A model generated the notes under the pieces. The model was not told the DNA's origin. It did not search any database and saw only the letters and a list, made by a program, of their open reading frames with translations. Positions 51,565-59,123 of a stretch of 64,000 nucleotides of DNA are shown here, one piece after another. Source of the stretch: Halorussus amylolyticus (lineage in GTDB: Archaea > Halobacteriota > Halobacteria > Halobacteriales > Haladaptataceae); contig NZ_ML974131.1 in the NCBI RefSeq assembly GCF_004143485.2, forward strand, positions 1 through 64,000, read 5' to 3'. The position numbers were made by a program, and so were the translations under genes. The first letter of the stretch is position 1; every line of letters starts with the position of its first letter.

Positions 51565-53176
51565 CCTCCGCCGAGTGTACCACGTCGCTCGGGCAGATTT
51601 CTTGCAGCGTACTCGCTCGAAGCGTTTTCTCGTCGTTCTAGCTACAATTGCCTACATCGGATATCTGGTCAACGTGGGGGATATCAGCCTCTATTACCAG
51701 CAACAGACTGGTGGAGCCGAATTCTACCGTGGTATTGGAAACGCTGCTTGGATAGGCATGAAAGCTGGACTCACGGGAGCCTTTTTTGTCGGTATCGCGG
51801 GCTTCTACGTGCTCAAAAACGTCCTTTCTCGGGACCGTTCAACCGGGGTTGGGACGCTCGTCGCGTCTACCTGCACCACCGACCGCACCTATCTCCTTGG
51901 AAAGTGGATGAGCAACGTCGCGGTCGTAGCTGTCATGCTGGGGACACTCGCCGGTGCGACGGTGGTCAACCATGCGGTTCACGGCGTCGGTTCGACCGAC
52001 GTGGTCACGCTCGTCACGCCTGTGTTCTTGCTTGGTCTTCCGCTCGGTGCGCTAGTCGGTGCGGTCTCGATTCTGTTCGAGACTACCGACCGCCTCAACG
52101 GAACTCTCGGAAACATCGTCTACTTTTTCGGAGCGGTGACGGCGTTCAGCGCTCTCACGGCGGTCGGTACGATAGTTGACTCAGTTCCCTTTGCAATTCA
52201 GTTTGCCGATGTATTCGGGTATCTCACTGTGTATGCCATGACATCCGACGCTCTCCTCAATACCGTCTCGAACTATGCGGGTGGGCCGCCGTCGTTTGGC
52301 ATAATCACCGGCGAGGTATCGACATTCACCTGGAATGGTAGTACGTGGCCACCGTGGGTGTACGCTCAACGTGGCATTATCGCTCTATTCGGGGTCGTCA
52401 TCGTGTCACTAAGTGTTCCGCTGTTCGACCGCTTCGACCCGACCGCTCGTTCTGATACGAGCGACAGCTCTCTTACCGACGAGGAAGCCGAAAACGTGGT
52501 CACAGCGACCGCTTTGAGCGATTCGGTCGCCCCTTCGAATATCTCGCTCACTCCCGTCACCGAACGGAACGCTGGCGGATTCAAACGACTCCTCTTGGCA
52601 GAGGTCCGACTCGCGCTCAAGCCGCTCCCTCGATGGTGGTACATCGGTGCTATCGCTATTGCCGTTGTGGGTCTCCTTCCAGTTGTCCCGCTGTCGATGA
52701 GTCGCGAGATACTGCTTCCCCTCGGGCTCGGATGGCCGCTGTTCGTGTGGTCGAAGATGGGCGTTCGCCCAACTCAACATCAGACGGCACCGCTGATCTT
52801 TTCGTCTCGATGGCCGCTCCGACAACTGTTCTCAGAGTGGTGCGTCGGTGCCCTCCTTGTAGTCGCAATGACTGGAGGTGTTGTCGGCCGCCTCGTTGCA
52901 TCCGGCGTGGTCGGTTCGCTTGCCGGTTACGCAGCAGCCATCGTGTTCGTTCCTTCGTTTGCGCTCGTTCTGGGGGTTTGGAGCGAACAAAGCCGGACCT
53001 TCGAAGCGCTGTATCTCGTTCTGTGGTACGTGGGATTGGTGAACCGACTCGAAGTACTCGATTTCGCTGGAATCTCCGACGCAAGCGTTAAAAACGGGAC
53101 TCCAATCGTTTTTCTCGTTCTCGGCGGTGTCTTGTTCGGAGCGGCTCTGCTTCGTCGCTACCTCGATACTCGTTAA
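51557..53176 (+). CDS. ABC-2-type permease (transporter 1)
   Basis: A 539-residue multi-pass protein with about 12 hydrophobic segments in two halves, split by a charged stretch (DPTARSDTSDSSLTDEEAEN, about 295-315). The start MPSLRRVYHVARADFLQRTR precedes the first TM. In-frame GTGs occur at 51548, 51551 and 51557. I prefer 51557 because it is preceded by GGTGGT and overlaps the ATPase stop by 8 bp; this is a guess. The double-length permease suggests two fused TM halves. Codon use and base composition are visibly AT-richer than upstream genes. Confidence 0.82.
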   Translation: MPSLRRVYHVARADFLQRTRSKRFLVVLATIAYIGYLVNVGDISLYYQQQTGGAEFYRGIGNAAWIGMKAGLTGAFFVGIAGFYVLKNVLSRDRSTGVGTLVASTCTTDRTYLLGKWMSNVAVVAVMLGTLAGATVVNHAVHGVGSTDVVTLVTPVFLLGLPLGALVGAVSILFETTDRLNGTLGNIVYFFGAVTAFSALTAVGTIVDSVPFAIQFADVFGYLTVYAMTSDALLNTVSNYAGGPPSFGIITGEVSTFTWNGSTWPPWVYAQRGIIALFGVVIVSLSVPLFDRFDPTARSDTSDSSLTDEEAENVVTATALSDSVAPSNISLTPVTERNAGGFKRLLLAEVRLALKPLPRWWYIGAIAIAVVGLLPVVPLSMSREILLPLGLGWPLFVWSKMGVRPTQHQTAPLIFSSRWPLRQLFSEWCVGALLVVAMTGGVVGRLVASGVVGSLAGYAAAIVFVPSFALVLGVWSEQSRTFEALYLVLWYVGLVNRLEVLDFAGISDASVKNGTPIVFLVLGGVLFGAALLRRYLDTR

Positions 53177-53191
53177 AACACACTGTTTTTG

Positions 53192-53209
53192 GCCAGTATC
53201 CGAACTGGC
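53192..53209. terminator. Bidirectional hairpin between converging genes
   Basis: GCCAGT (53192-53197) and ACTGGC (53204-53209) form a 6-bp stem around ATCCGA. It is preceded by CTGTTTTT and lies 16 bp after the permease stop and 25 bp from the end of the converging DUF6895-like gene, a typical place for a shared terminator. Confidence 0.4.
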
Positions 53210-53233
53210 TACACCGCAGGTCCGTTCTCTCGG

Positions 53234-54517
53234 TCACCTATTCTCGAAGGTCTGAATCGCGGTCTCACACTCCTCCGCAATCGGTTCGACGAGGTCGGCC
53301 TCGAACGAGCCAGTTCGGTCTTCGCTCGCTTCGAACAGTAGCCGCTCGTCCGTCCAGTAGCCGTAATTGCCATTTTGATTCCGCTGGTCTTTGAGAAACG
53401 CCACGGTGTCGGCGATGACGTCGGGAAATGCCTCGGCGACGCGACTGTCGGCTACGTCGGTCAGTCGTGAAGCCCCGGTCTTGAGGTCATACTTCGCGAA
53501 GGCTTTCAGAACCGAACCCAACTCTTCTAACTCTCTTGCCGTACAGTTGTGGGTCGGTCGCGATGTTTCGGCGAGGAAGCGCTCCCAGTGGTGGTCGATG
53601 ATTCGAGCAGCCACTGTGGCGACGAGGTTTGTGTGGTAGTTCTTTCTCCACTCCGTCTCCGCGGTATCGCTTATTTCGGCCTCGCTGATTTCGTCTACGC
53701 CTGCGCTGATGAGGCCGCTCTCGTCCATGTCGGGACCCGGAACGTAGCCCGCCTCCTCGGTCGAGTCAAGCACAATTTTTAGAACGACTCGGACGGTCGT
53801 CGGGGAGAGTGCCCGTTGAAGTACACCACAGAGAACGAGTTCGAGAACGATGTCGTAGTTCTCTTCCGCCAAGTATCGCAGTACGAGCCCCCGATACCGG
53901 TCGTCGGCATTTCCCGGCGTGGTTTCCGAGGGATACTCGGGATGTTCGAAACCGAAGTGATGCCAAAAGAGAACGTCGTGAGTCAACGCGTAAACCGTTT
54001 TCAACTCCGACTCGATAATACCTGGCGGATTACATTGTGCGCCAAATTCGATGACCGCCCTCATCTTCGGGGCTATGTCCGGGCGTCCGGCGAGTTTACA
54101 CAGGTGGCTCACGTCGATGAGGGCGCAGGGTTTTCGCTCTACGGCCCACGCTGAATCTCGTCCCATCGCGGACTCTAACGCTCGCGTTGCGGGCTGCTGT
54201 AGTTCGTTTAGGGCGTGTGCGTACACCAAAGCTGGACCGTGGAAACGGAGCTTGCTGGGATTGCGGAGAAGCAGTTCGTAGTAGTGACGCTCGTTCGCCC
54301 GTTCTACCAGCAGGTCTCGAAACCCTTTGTGGCGGTTCTGATCTCCCAGTCTCTCGTCGATATACACCATCATCGCCATCTCGATGAACGCCTTGCGACG
54401 AATCTGTTTCATCGCGCCCGATTCGAAAACCAACGGGTCGAAGTTTGAGAGATGCGAATTGAGCCAGTCGTCTGCCGATACAGACAGCTGTTCGGTTATG
54501 GTTGTAATCTCGTCCAT
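53234..54517 (-). CDS. DUF6895-like helical protein, candidate peptide-modification or accessory factor
   Basis: A 427-residue, almost all-helical, non-membrane protein. I recognise its pattern, from memory, as a DUF6895-type protein with no known function. Visible landmarks are ADDWLNSHLSNFDPLVFESG near the start, ALIDVSHLCKLAGRP (about 130-145), FWHHFGFEHPEYPSETTP (about 185-202) and a C-terminal FLKDQRNQNGNYGYWTDERL (about 384-403) resembling the QW motifs of alpha/alpha-toroid (terpenoid-cyclase-like) proteins. No radical-SAM, ATP-grasp, LanC or YcaO motif is seen. It starts 19 bp after the last of three 28-aa peptide genes, so it is surely in the same transcript. Confidence 0.75.
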   Translation of the reverse strand: MDEITTITEQLSVSADDWLNSHLSNFDPLVFESGAMKQIRRKAFIEMAMMVYIDERLGDQNRHKGFRDLLVERANERHYYELLLRNPSKLRFHGPALVYAHALNELQQPATRALESAMGRDSAWAVERKPCALIDVSHLCKLAGRPDIAPKMRAVIEFGAQCNPPGIIESELKTVYALTHDVLFWHHFGFEHPEYPSETTPGNADDRYRGLVLRYLAEENYDIVLELVLCGVLQRALSPTTVRVVLKIVLDSTEEAGYVPGPDMDESGLISAGVDEISEAEISDTAETEWRKNYHTNLVATVAARIIDHHWERFLAETSRPTHNCTARELEELGSVLKAFAKYDLKTGASRLTDVADSRVAEAFPDVIADTVAFLKDQRNQNGNYGYWTDERLLFEASEDRTGSFEADLVEPIAEECETAIQTFENR

Positions 54518-54536
54518 ATCAAAAAAGATGGTTTCT

Positions 54537-54623
54537 CTAAAGATTAATCCAGAACCAAGTGTCCTGGATTATCTCCTCCTCACCGTTCACTTCTTCGGTG
54601 AGGTCAGTCATTTCGCTCGACAT
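54537..54623 (-). CDS. 28-residue precursor-like peptide 3 (divergent core)
   Basis: Third gene of the tandem set: ATG 54623, TAG ends at 54537. The first 11 residues, MSSEMTDLTEE, equal those of peptide 2, and V12 is shared too. The C-terminal part EEIIQDTWFWINL differs almost entirely, so it looks like a conserved leader with a different, Trp-rich core. It starts 2 bp after the stop of peptide 2 and ends 19 bp before the DUF6895-like gene. There are no Cys residues, hydrophobic C-terminus, acidic leader. Confidence 0.72.
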   Translation of the reverse strand: MSSEMTDLTEEVNGEEEIIQDTWFWINL

Positions 54624-54625
54624 CG

Positions 54626-54712
54626 TTACAGGCTGATGAGAGCGACGCTGCCCTTCCAGACGTCTTCTTCATCCGAGACCTCTTCGGTGAGGTCAGTCAT
54701 TTCGCTCGACAT
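54626..54712 (-). CDS. 28-residue precursor-like peptide 2
   Basis: Second gene: ATG 54712, TAA ends at 54626. It starts MSSEMTDLTEEV and ends EEDVWKGSVALISL, the same core as peptide 1. Nucleotide differences from peptide 1 over the shared part are mostly synonymous (GAC/GAT, GAG/GAA, GTT/GTC, AAA/AAG, AGT/AGC); only residue 2 changes (S versus N). This argues that the peptide sequence is under selection. The start lies 2 bp after the stop of peptide 1. Confidence 0.75.
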   Translation of the reverse strand: MSSEMTDLTEEVSDEEDVWKGSVALISL

Positions 54713-54714
54713 CG

Positions 54715-54801
54715 TTACAGGCTGATGAGAGCGACACTGCCTTTCCAAACGTCCTCTTCGTCCGAGACCTCTTCGGTGAGGTCAGTCATTTCCGAGTTCA
54801 T
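54715..54801 (-). CDS. 28-residue precursor-like peptide 1 (first gene of operon)
   Basis: First gene: ATG 54801, TAA ends at 54715. It starts MNSEMTDLTEEVSDEE and ends DVWKGSVALISL. The acidic first half looks like a leader and the Trp/Lys/Ser-containing hydrophobic half like a core; there is no double-Gly cleavage motif and no Cys. Next-door genes encode a DUF6895-like protein, two ABC transporters, an S9 and an S49 peptidase, as expected for a ribosomally produced modified or cleaved peptide. The gene is too short for ordinary annotation filters. Confidence 0.75.
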   Translation of the reverse strand: MNSEMTDLTEEVSDEEDVWKGSVALISL

Positions 54802-54860
54802 GATTCTCCGGGTAACAAGTTACCCAACTCATATATCAGAACGCGGTAACTTAAATATTC
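54802..54860 (-). promoter_or_regulatory. Promoter/operator of the peptide operon
   Basis: A perfect palindrome GGGTAAC-AA-GTTACCC lies at 54810-54825, only 8 bp before the first peptide ATG. A third half-site GGTAAC sits at 54845-54850. On the minus strand two TATA-like elements are possible: ATATTTAAG (54858-54850) and TGATATAT (about 54839-54831). Depending on which is used, the palindrome lies in a short 5' UTR or over the start site, so it could be a repressor site or RNA hairpin. Confidence 0.6.
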
Positions 54861-55133
54861 CGGAACTAAATAAATTATATTTAACTAATAATTTACTAGC
54901 GGTAGCCTTGTCTTTTACAGAATAAAATGATTTGAAGGCCACTTGGTTCTACACCATTAGATATCCTCTATTGGAAAGCGACGTTCCTTAATTTCGACCC
55001 AATATATCTCGGACGGATCAGAAGGACAGGTCGATACGAGAGTGACTCTCATTTTCATCTATTATATAAAATCTGAAAAGTTATTTCTGCACGAACTGTA
55101 GACGCCATCGCCAATGATAAATTAAAAAGTAAG
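54861..55133. other. AT-rich intergenic region without recognisable gene
   Basis: The region between the peptide operon and the second ABC permease gene, very AT-rich (AATTATATTTAACTAATAAT and similar). I checked both strands for a further 28-aa peptide with the SEMTDLTEE leader and found none. The palindromic GAGAGTGACTCTC at 55038-55050 is the only clear structure. Both flanking genes are on the minus strand, so it would hold the terminator of the ABC operon and the upstream part of the peptide promoter. Confidence 0.6.
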
Positions 55134-55907
55134 TCAGTAGTGAGAGAGTGCACCGCGTTTTCGCGCGACTTCAGACGTGAACCGAACGCATCCCATCCCG
55201 ATGAGAAGATACCCAACCGCGTGAACGGTGAGAAACGCTAAGTCCGATGCCGGGAGTTCCCATAGCCGCAAATTTCTGGTCAGAGCGATGCCTATGAGGT
55301 GGTTTCCGAAGGAAAGCGGCAGCGCTTTCACAAGTACGTGTTCGCCGATGGGGACGGACAAAAACGCGATGAAGCCGAACTGCATGAGGTTGAACATGTT
55401 TTCCACTCGTTTATATATAATCGCGATGGAACCGATGATAAATCCGAGACCGATAACTGACGAAAGAGTCAACAATCCAAGGACAGTAATCGTGAGTGGG
55501 TGGATATCGAGATATGTGCTTGACGTGACCATCATGAGTAATAGTAGCACAATCCCGAACAGAAAACTGATGAGTACGTTCACGATGCTCTTGAACAGCA
55601 TTACGATGTCGAAGCCAAATGGTGTCATGTACAAGTGTTCGAGCGTTCCCCACTGAGCCTCGTTCGTGATATCGAATGCGATACGACTGAATGCGACCTG
55701 GGCGGTCGAGAACAGGAAGACGCCTACTATTATGCCTTCGAGCGACTGGGAAACTGCCTGCTCAGCAAACCGCTGCCCGCCGAAGAAAACTAACAAAAAC
55801 AAGAGGTACAACATCGCGAAGTTACCGGCCGTGTTGAGGAAGTACCTGTACCGGAGTATCAACGCCTTTCGAACGATGCTCTTTGCGAGCGCGAGGATGC
55901 TGCTCAT
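55134..55907 (-). CDS. ABC-2-type permease (transporter 2)
   Basis: A 257-residue integral membrane protein with six predicted helices. It begins MSSILALAKSIVRKALILRY with an amphipathic elbow helix and continues FLNTAGNFAMLYLLFLLVFF. The TM3-5 region has LFSTAQVAFSRIAFDITNEA and VLISFLFGIVLLLLMMV; this matches ABC-2 permeases such as NatB/DrrB. The ATG overlaps the preceding ATPase stop (ATGA at 55904-55907), proving a coupled pair. A second transporter beside the peptide genes could divide export and self-immunity with transporter 1. Confidence 0.88.
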   Translation of the reverse strand: MSSILALAKSIVRKALILRYRYFLNTAGNFAMLYLLFLLVFFGGQRFAEQAVSQSLEGIIVGVFLFSTAQVAFSRIAFDITNEAQWGTLEHLYMTPFGFDIVMLFKSIVNVLISFLFGIVLLLLMMVTSSTYLDIHPLTITVLGLLTLSSVIGLGFIIGSIAIIYKRVENMFNLMQFGFIAFLSVPIGEHVLVKALPLSFGNHLIGIALTRNLRLWELPASDLAFLTVHAVGYLLIGMGCVRFTSEVARKRGALSHY

Positions 55908-56902
55908 TGTACCACGCCCCGCGGTTCCGATTCCGTGCTTTCATCGACAGCCCGGACGAACGCCTTCTCCAAGTCGTCGTCCAATGAATCGACGTTCTCC
56001 ACGATGGCTCCCGCTTCGCGCAAACGGTCGATGAGTGGATAGAAATTCTCGTCCGCACCAAGGAGTACTTCGAACTTGACTCCGTCTTCGGTCTCCTCGA
56101 AGTCGTTCGTCTGAAACTCCGCAAGTGCGTTTCGAATTTCCGACCCGAATGCGCCGGACACTGAGAAGCGATACCGTTTCGTGTTGAACACGTGAATGAG
56201 ATTCTGAACTTCGTCGTCTGCAATCACACGTCCGTCGCTCATGATGATTGCTCGGTCACAGATGTCCTGTATGAGATCCATATTATGACTACTGATGATT
56301 ACCGTCCGGTCCTCTTCGGCCAATTCCTTGATTATCCGCCGAAGGTTTTGAGCGGCTTCAACGTCGAGTCCTAGCGTCGGTTCGTCGAGGAACAGGACCG
56401 ACGGCTTCTGAATCAACGCACACGCGAACGCCGCTTTTTGCTTCATACCTCGCGAAAAGTTCCGAATCGGTTCGCCCGACTTTTCAGATAACCCTACCTC
56501 GGAAATTATTTCGGTCGCTCGCTCTTCGTCGTACTCGAAACCATTCAATCCCGAAAAAAAGTGTAGGTTATCCCGAAGAGTGAGTTGCCAGTACGCGTTT
56601 CTCGCTCCTTCGAGTAATGCTGCCACGTCTCGGTAAACGCTCTCGCTCTCGCTTTGAGGGTCGGCACCTTCGATTTCAACCTCTCCACTTGACGGCTTGA
56701 CGAGGTTGAGTATCATCTTGATAGTTGTCGTCTTCCCAGCACCGTTTGGGCCAAGCAGTCCGATGACAGTTCCCTTCTCTATCGAGAATGAAACGTCGTC
56801 AACCGCAGTGACCTCGCTTTCTCCGGACCCGTATCTCTTCTCAAGATTCGACACATTAATTACCGGAGACTCACCGCTGGGTTCTGCGTGTTTATCCATC
56901 AT
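55904..56902 (-). CDS. ABC transporter ATP-binding protein (transporter 2)
   Basis: A 332-residue ATPase. Walker A LLGPNGAGKTTTIKM (about 50-64), signature FSRGMKQKAAFACALI (about 149-164, with SRG in place of SGG), Walker B VLFLDEPTLGLDVEA (about 169-183) and the H-loop VIISSHNMDLIQD (about 202-214) are intact. A longer C-terminal domain (about 230-332) may regulate the ATPase. The first start codon is ATG 56902 followed by another ATG. It overlaps the permease gene by 4 bp. The 227 bp upstream contain TATA-like TATTATACTC on this strand. Confidence 0.92.
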   Translation of the reverse strand: MMDKHAEPSGESPVINVSNLEKRYGSGESEVTAVDDVSFSIEKGTVIGLLGPNGAGKTTTIKMILNLVKPSSGEVEIEGADPQSESESVYRDVAALLEGARNAYWQLTLRDNLHFFSGLNGFEYDEERATEIISEVGLSEKSGEPIRNFSRGMKQKAAFACALIQKPSVLFLDEPTLGLDVEAAQNLRRIIKELAEEDRTVIISSHNMDLIQDICDRAIIMSDGRVIADDEVQNLIHVFNTKRYRFSVSGAFGSEIRNALAEFQTNDFEETEDGVKFEVLLGADENFYPLIDRLREAGAIVENVDSLDDDLEKAFVRAVDESTESEPRGVVQ

Positions 56903-57129
56903 CGTTTTTGCCGTCTCTCGCCCGATACGGTCGCGTTCTGGGAACCGCTTCTCGTGCGAACTTCTTCGAACGACGCGATGGGAAATACATAACTAATATT
57001 GTTTAATTCATCGTAGTATCTATATCTGAGTATAATATATCTAACGATGGTAAAATAGGGGTGGATGCGGGATTCAAATACCGATTGCACGCTGTGGCTA
57101 GAAATGGAGGCCGTTCGTTTATACACGCC

Positions 57130-58971
57130 TTACGTGTTATGTTCGAGAAAATCCGCAATCTCGTTGTAAACTTCTACACGATTTTCGCCTTTCGAGATAC
57201 CGTGACCTTCGTCATCAAGTATTTTTGACTTAACTTCGACCTCTGCGTCTCGTAGTACCTCAATCAGTTGCTTGGCTTCAGAGACGGGAACACGAGGGTC
57301 GTTCTCGCCGTGAACTACGAGTAATGGGGCGGCAATTTGGTCGGCGTTCGAGAGCGGACTGATTCGTTCGAGAAACTCTCGGTCGTCGGAGAGGCTCCCG
57401 TATTCTCGCTCTCGTCGCGTTCGTCGCCATTCGCTTGTGTTCTCCAAGAACGTCGTGAAGTCGGTGATGCCGCAAATACTGATGCCTGCCGCGAAAAGGT
57501 CTGGATACGAGTAGAGTGCGGACAACGTGACGAATCCGCCGTACGATGCACCCATAATCGCGGTTCTGTCGGCGTCAACGACTGGGTGGTCGTTGAGCCA
57601 CGCAACCGCCTCCGCTACGTCGGCCACGGCATCCATTCGTTGCCGACCGTCGTCTAGCGCTGCGTATTGCTTCCCATAGCCGGACGACCCGCGAATGTTC
57701 GGCTCGAACACTGCGAACCCCCGGTGGAGAAGATACTGTTTGAAAGCGTTGAAGCCTGGTCGACGCTGACTTCGAGGGCCACCGTGAATATCGATCACGA
57801 CCGGTACTCCTTCCTTGGAGGTCTGGGGAGGAAGACTGAAAAACCCCGGAACGTTTAGGCCGTCAAAACTCTCGTACTGTATGAGTTCGGCATCCACAAA
57901 GTCGGTAGAGGGGATTCCAGCCATCGAGACATCGGTCCACTGTTCGATACTCCCGGACTCCATCGAAACGACGTAAACGTTCATCGTCTCACAACACGTG
58001 ACGAACGGGAGAGCAAACTGAGACCCGTCGCCGTCGAACGCACCACCGCCGCCGACGCCTGCCGGAAGTTCAGGCTTCGGCAATCGCTCGACCTCCTCCG
58101 CTCCCGATACCGTTCCAGAAATCAAATCGGTGTACGCATCTTGGTTTCGATACGCAACGAAATGTCCGCTTTCGGAGGAGACTGCGACGCTCTCGACGTT
58201 GCTCTCTTCGTACTGTAAGAGCGGGAGTATATCCTGCTCGTCAGGGTCGATGCGTGCAAAATACAGCCGGTCATTTTGATAGTCTGTTACACAGTAGACG
58301 AACTCACCATCAGGACCCCATTGTGGACTTAGAAACCGGACTCGCTCCGTTTCCGGAGTTATCCGCGTCGTGTCTCCCGTTTCTACCGAAACGAAGTGAA
58401 GGTGCTGGTCGAGCTTCGACTCGGACCGTCGCACGAGGAGTTGCTCGTCGTTTGGTGACCAGCCACTCACTTCTGTCTTTCCGGTCTCTTTTCGGACGAG
58501 TCTCGCATCGTTATCAGAGTCGTGAATCGGTTTAACGTAGATGTCGAAGTCCCGTGGGGAACGTCGATTCGCGGAGAAGGCGATTCGTGACCCGTCAGAA
58601 CTCCACCCACCCCAGCGGTGTATCGCTCTGGGTTCGTCGGTGAGTTTCGTTATTGGGGCGTCGTCTCGACTTCCTGCCGCACGGAGTTTTGCGGCATCCT
58701 CGGCCAATTCAAGATGGTACAACTGGATACGTTCGGTCCCGTCCCTATCCGCGCCGAAGATGATAGTGTCGGTCTCAGGTGACCAAGAACTGAATGCCAC
58801 TCGCCACGGACCGTAAGTCAGTTGTTCCGGCCATGCGTCCGAACCATCCATCACCCATAGATGTTGCCCATTGGTCGTGTAACGGAGGAAAGACAACCGG
58901 CGACCGTCTGAATCGAACCTTGGAGATTTGGCCGCTTGAATGCGCTCGTATCGTTCGAACGGATTACTCAT
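57130..58971 (-). CDS. S9-family (prolyl oligopeptidase/acylaminoacyl-type) serine peptidase
   Basis: A 613-residue cytoplasmic peptidase. The N-terminal ~350 residues form a beta-propeller (WDGSDAWPEQL-like YTTNGQHLWVMDGSDAWPEQ, AFSSWSPETDTIIFGADRDG, GGWSSDGSRIAFSANRRSPR). The C-terminal alpha/beta hydrolase has nucleophile Ser476 in GASYGGFVTLSA, the acid in VVHGENDPRVPVSEA and the histidine in LDDEGHGISK. S9 enzymes cut small peptides after Pro or acyl residues; some (POPB, PCY1) macrocyclise RiPP precursors. With the three peptides next door it may trim or cyclise them, but housekeeping use is equally possible. Its start is divergent from the S49 gene. Confidence 0.9.
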   Translation of the reverse strand: MSNPFERYERIQAAKSPRFDSDGRRLSFLRYTTNGQHLWVMDGSDAWPEQLTYGPWRVAFSSWSPETDTIIFGADRDGTERIQLYHLELAEDAAKLRAAGSRDDAPITKLTDEPRAIHRWGGWSSDGSRIAFSANRRSPRDFDIYVKPIHDSDNDARLVRKETGKTEVSGWSPNDEQLLVRRSESKLDQHLHFVSVETGDTTRITPETERVRFLSPQWGPDGEFVYCVTDYQNDRLYFARIDPDEQDILPLLQYEESNVESVAVSSESGHFVAYRNQDAYTDLISGTVSGAEEVERLPKPELPAGVGGGGAFDGDGSQFALPFVTCCETMNVYVVSMESGSIEQWTDVSMAGIPSTDFVDAELIQYESFDGLNVPGFFSLPPQTSKEGVPVVIDIHGGPRSQRRPGFNAFKQYLLHRGFAVFEPNIRGSSGYGKQYAALDDGRQRMDAVADVAEAVAWLNDHPVVDADRTAIMGASYGGFVTLSALYSYPDLFAAGISICGITDFTTFLENTSEWRRTRREREYGSLSDDREFLERISPLSNADQIAAPLLVVHGENDPRVPVSEAKQLIEVLRDAEVEVKSKILDDEGHGISKGENRVEVYNEIADFLEHNT

Positions 58972-59123
58972 GATGGATAATCTGAATTAACTAAATTTAA
59001 ACTTTACTAAGGGTAGGCTATTCGGAAAGTAAACGCCTCTGTAAACTCCCTAATATAATATTTACCAGAATCTGAAACCTATATGAGTAAATTTATATGT
59101 CGATATTAAAAATCATGCGTTAA
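58972..59123. promoter_or_regulatory. Divergent AT-rich promoter region between S9 and S49 peptidase genes
   Basis: 152 bp, strongly AT-rich, separate the two divergent peptidase genes. Candidate TATA elements include TAAATTTAAAC (59000s, minus strand for the S9 gene) and AAATTTATATG or ATATTAAAAA (59090-59110, plus strand for the S49 gene). No coding potential is seen. Divergent arrangement over a short shared promoter suggests co-regulation. Confidence 0.5.

Noticed and set aside
56899-57126. A 75-codon minus-strand frame upstream of the second ABC ATPase (and a 31-codon basic frame in the same place)
   Set aside because: No signal peptide, no similarity to the 28-aa leader, AT-rich promoter-like DNA at its start; neither frame has independent support.
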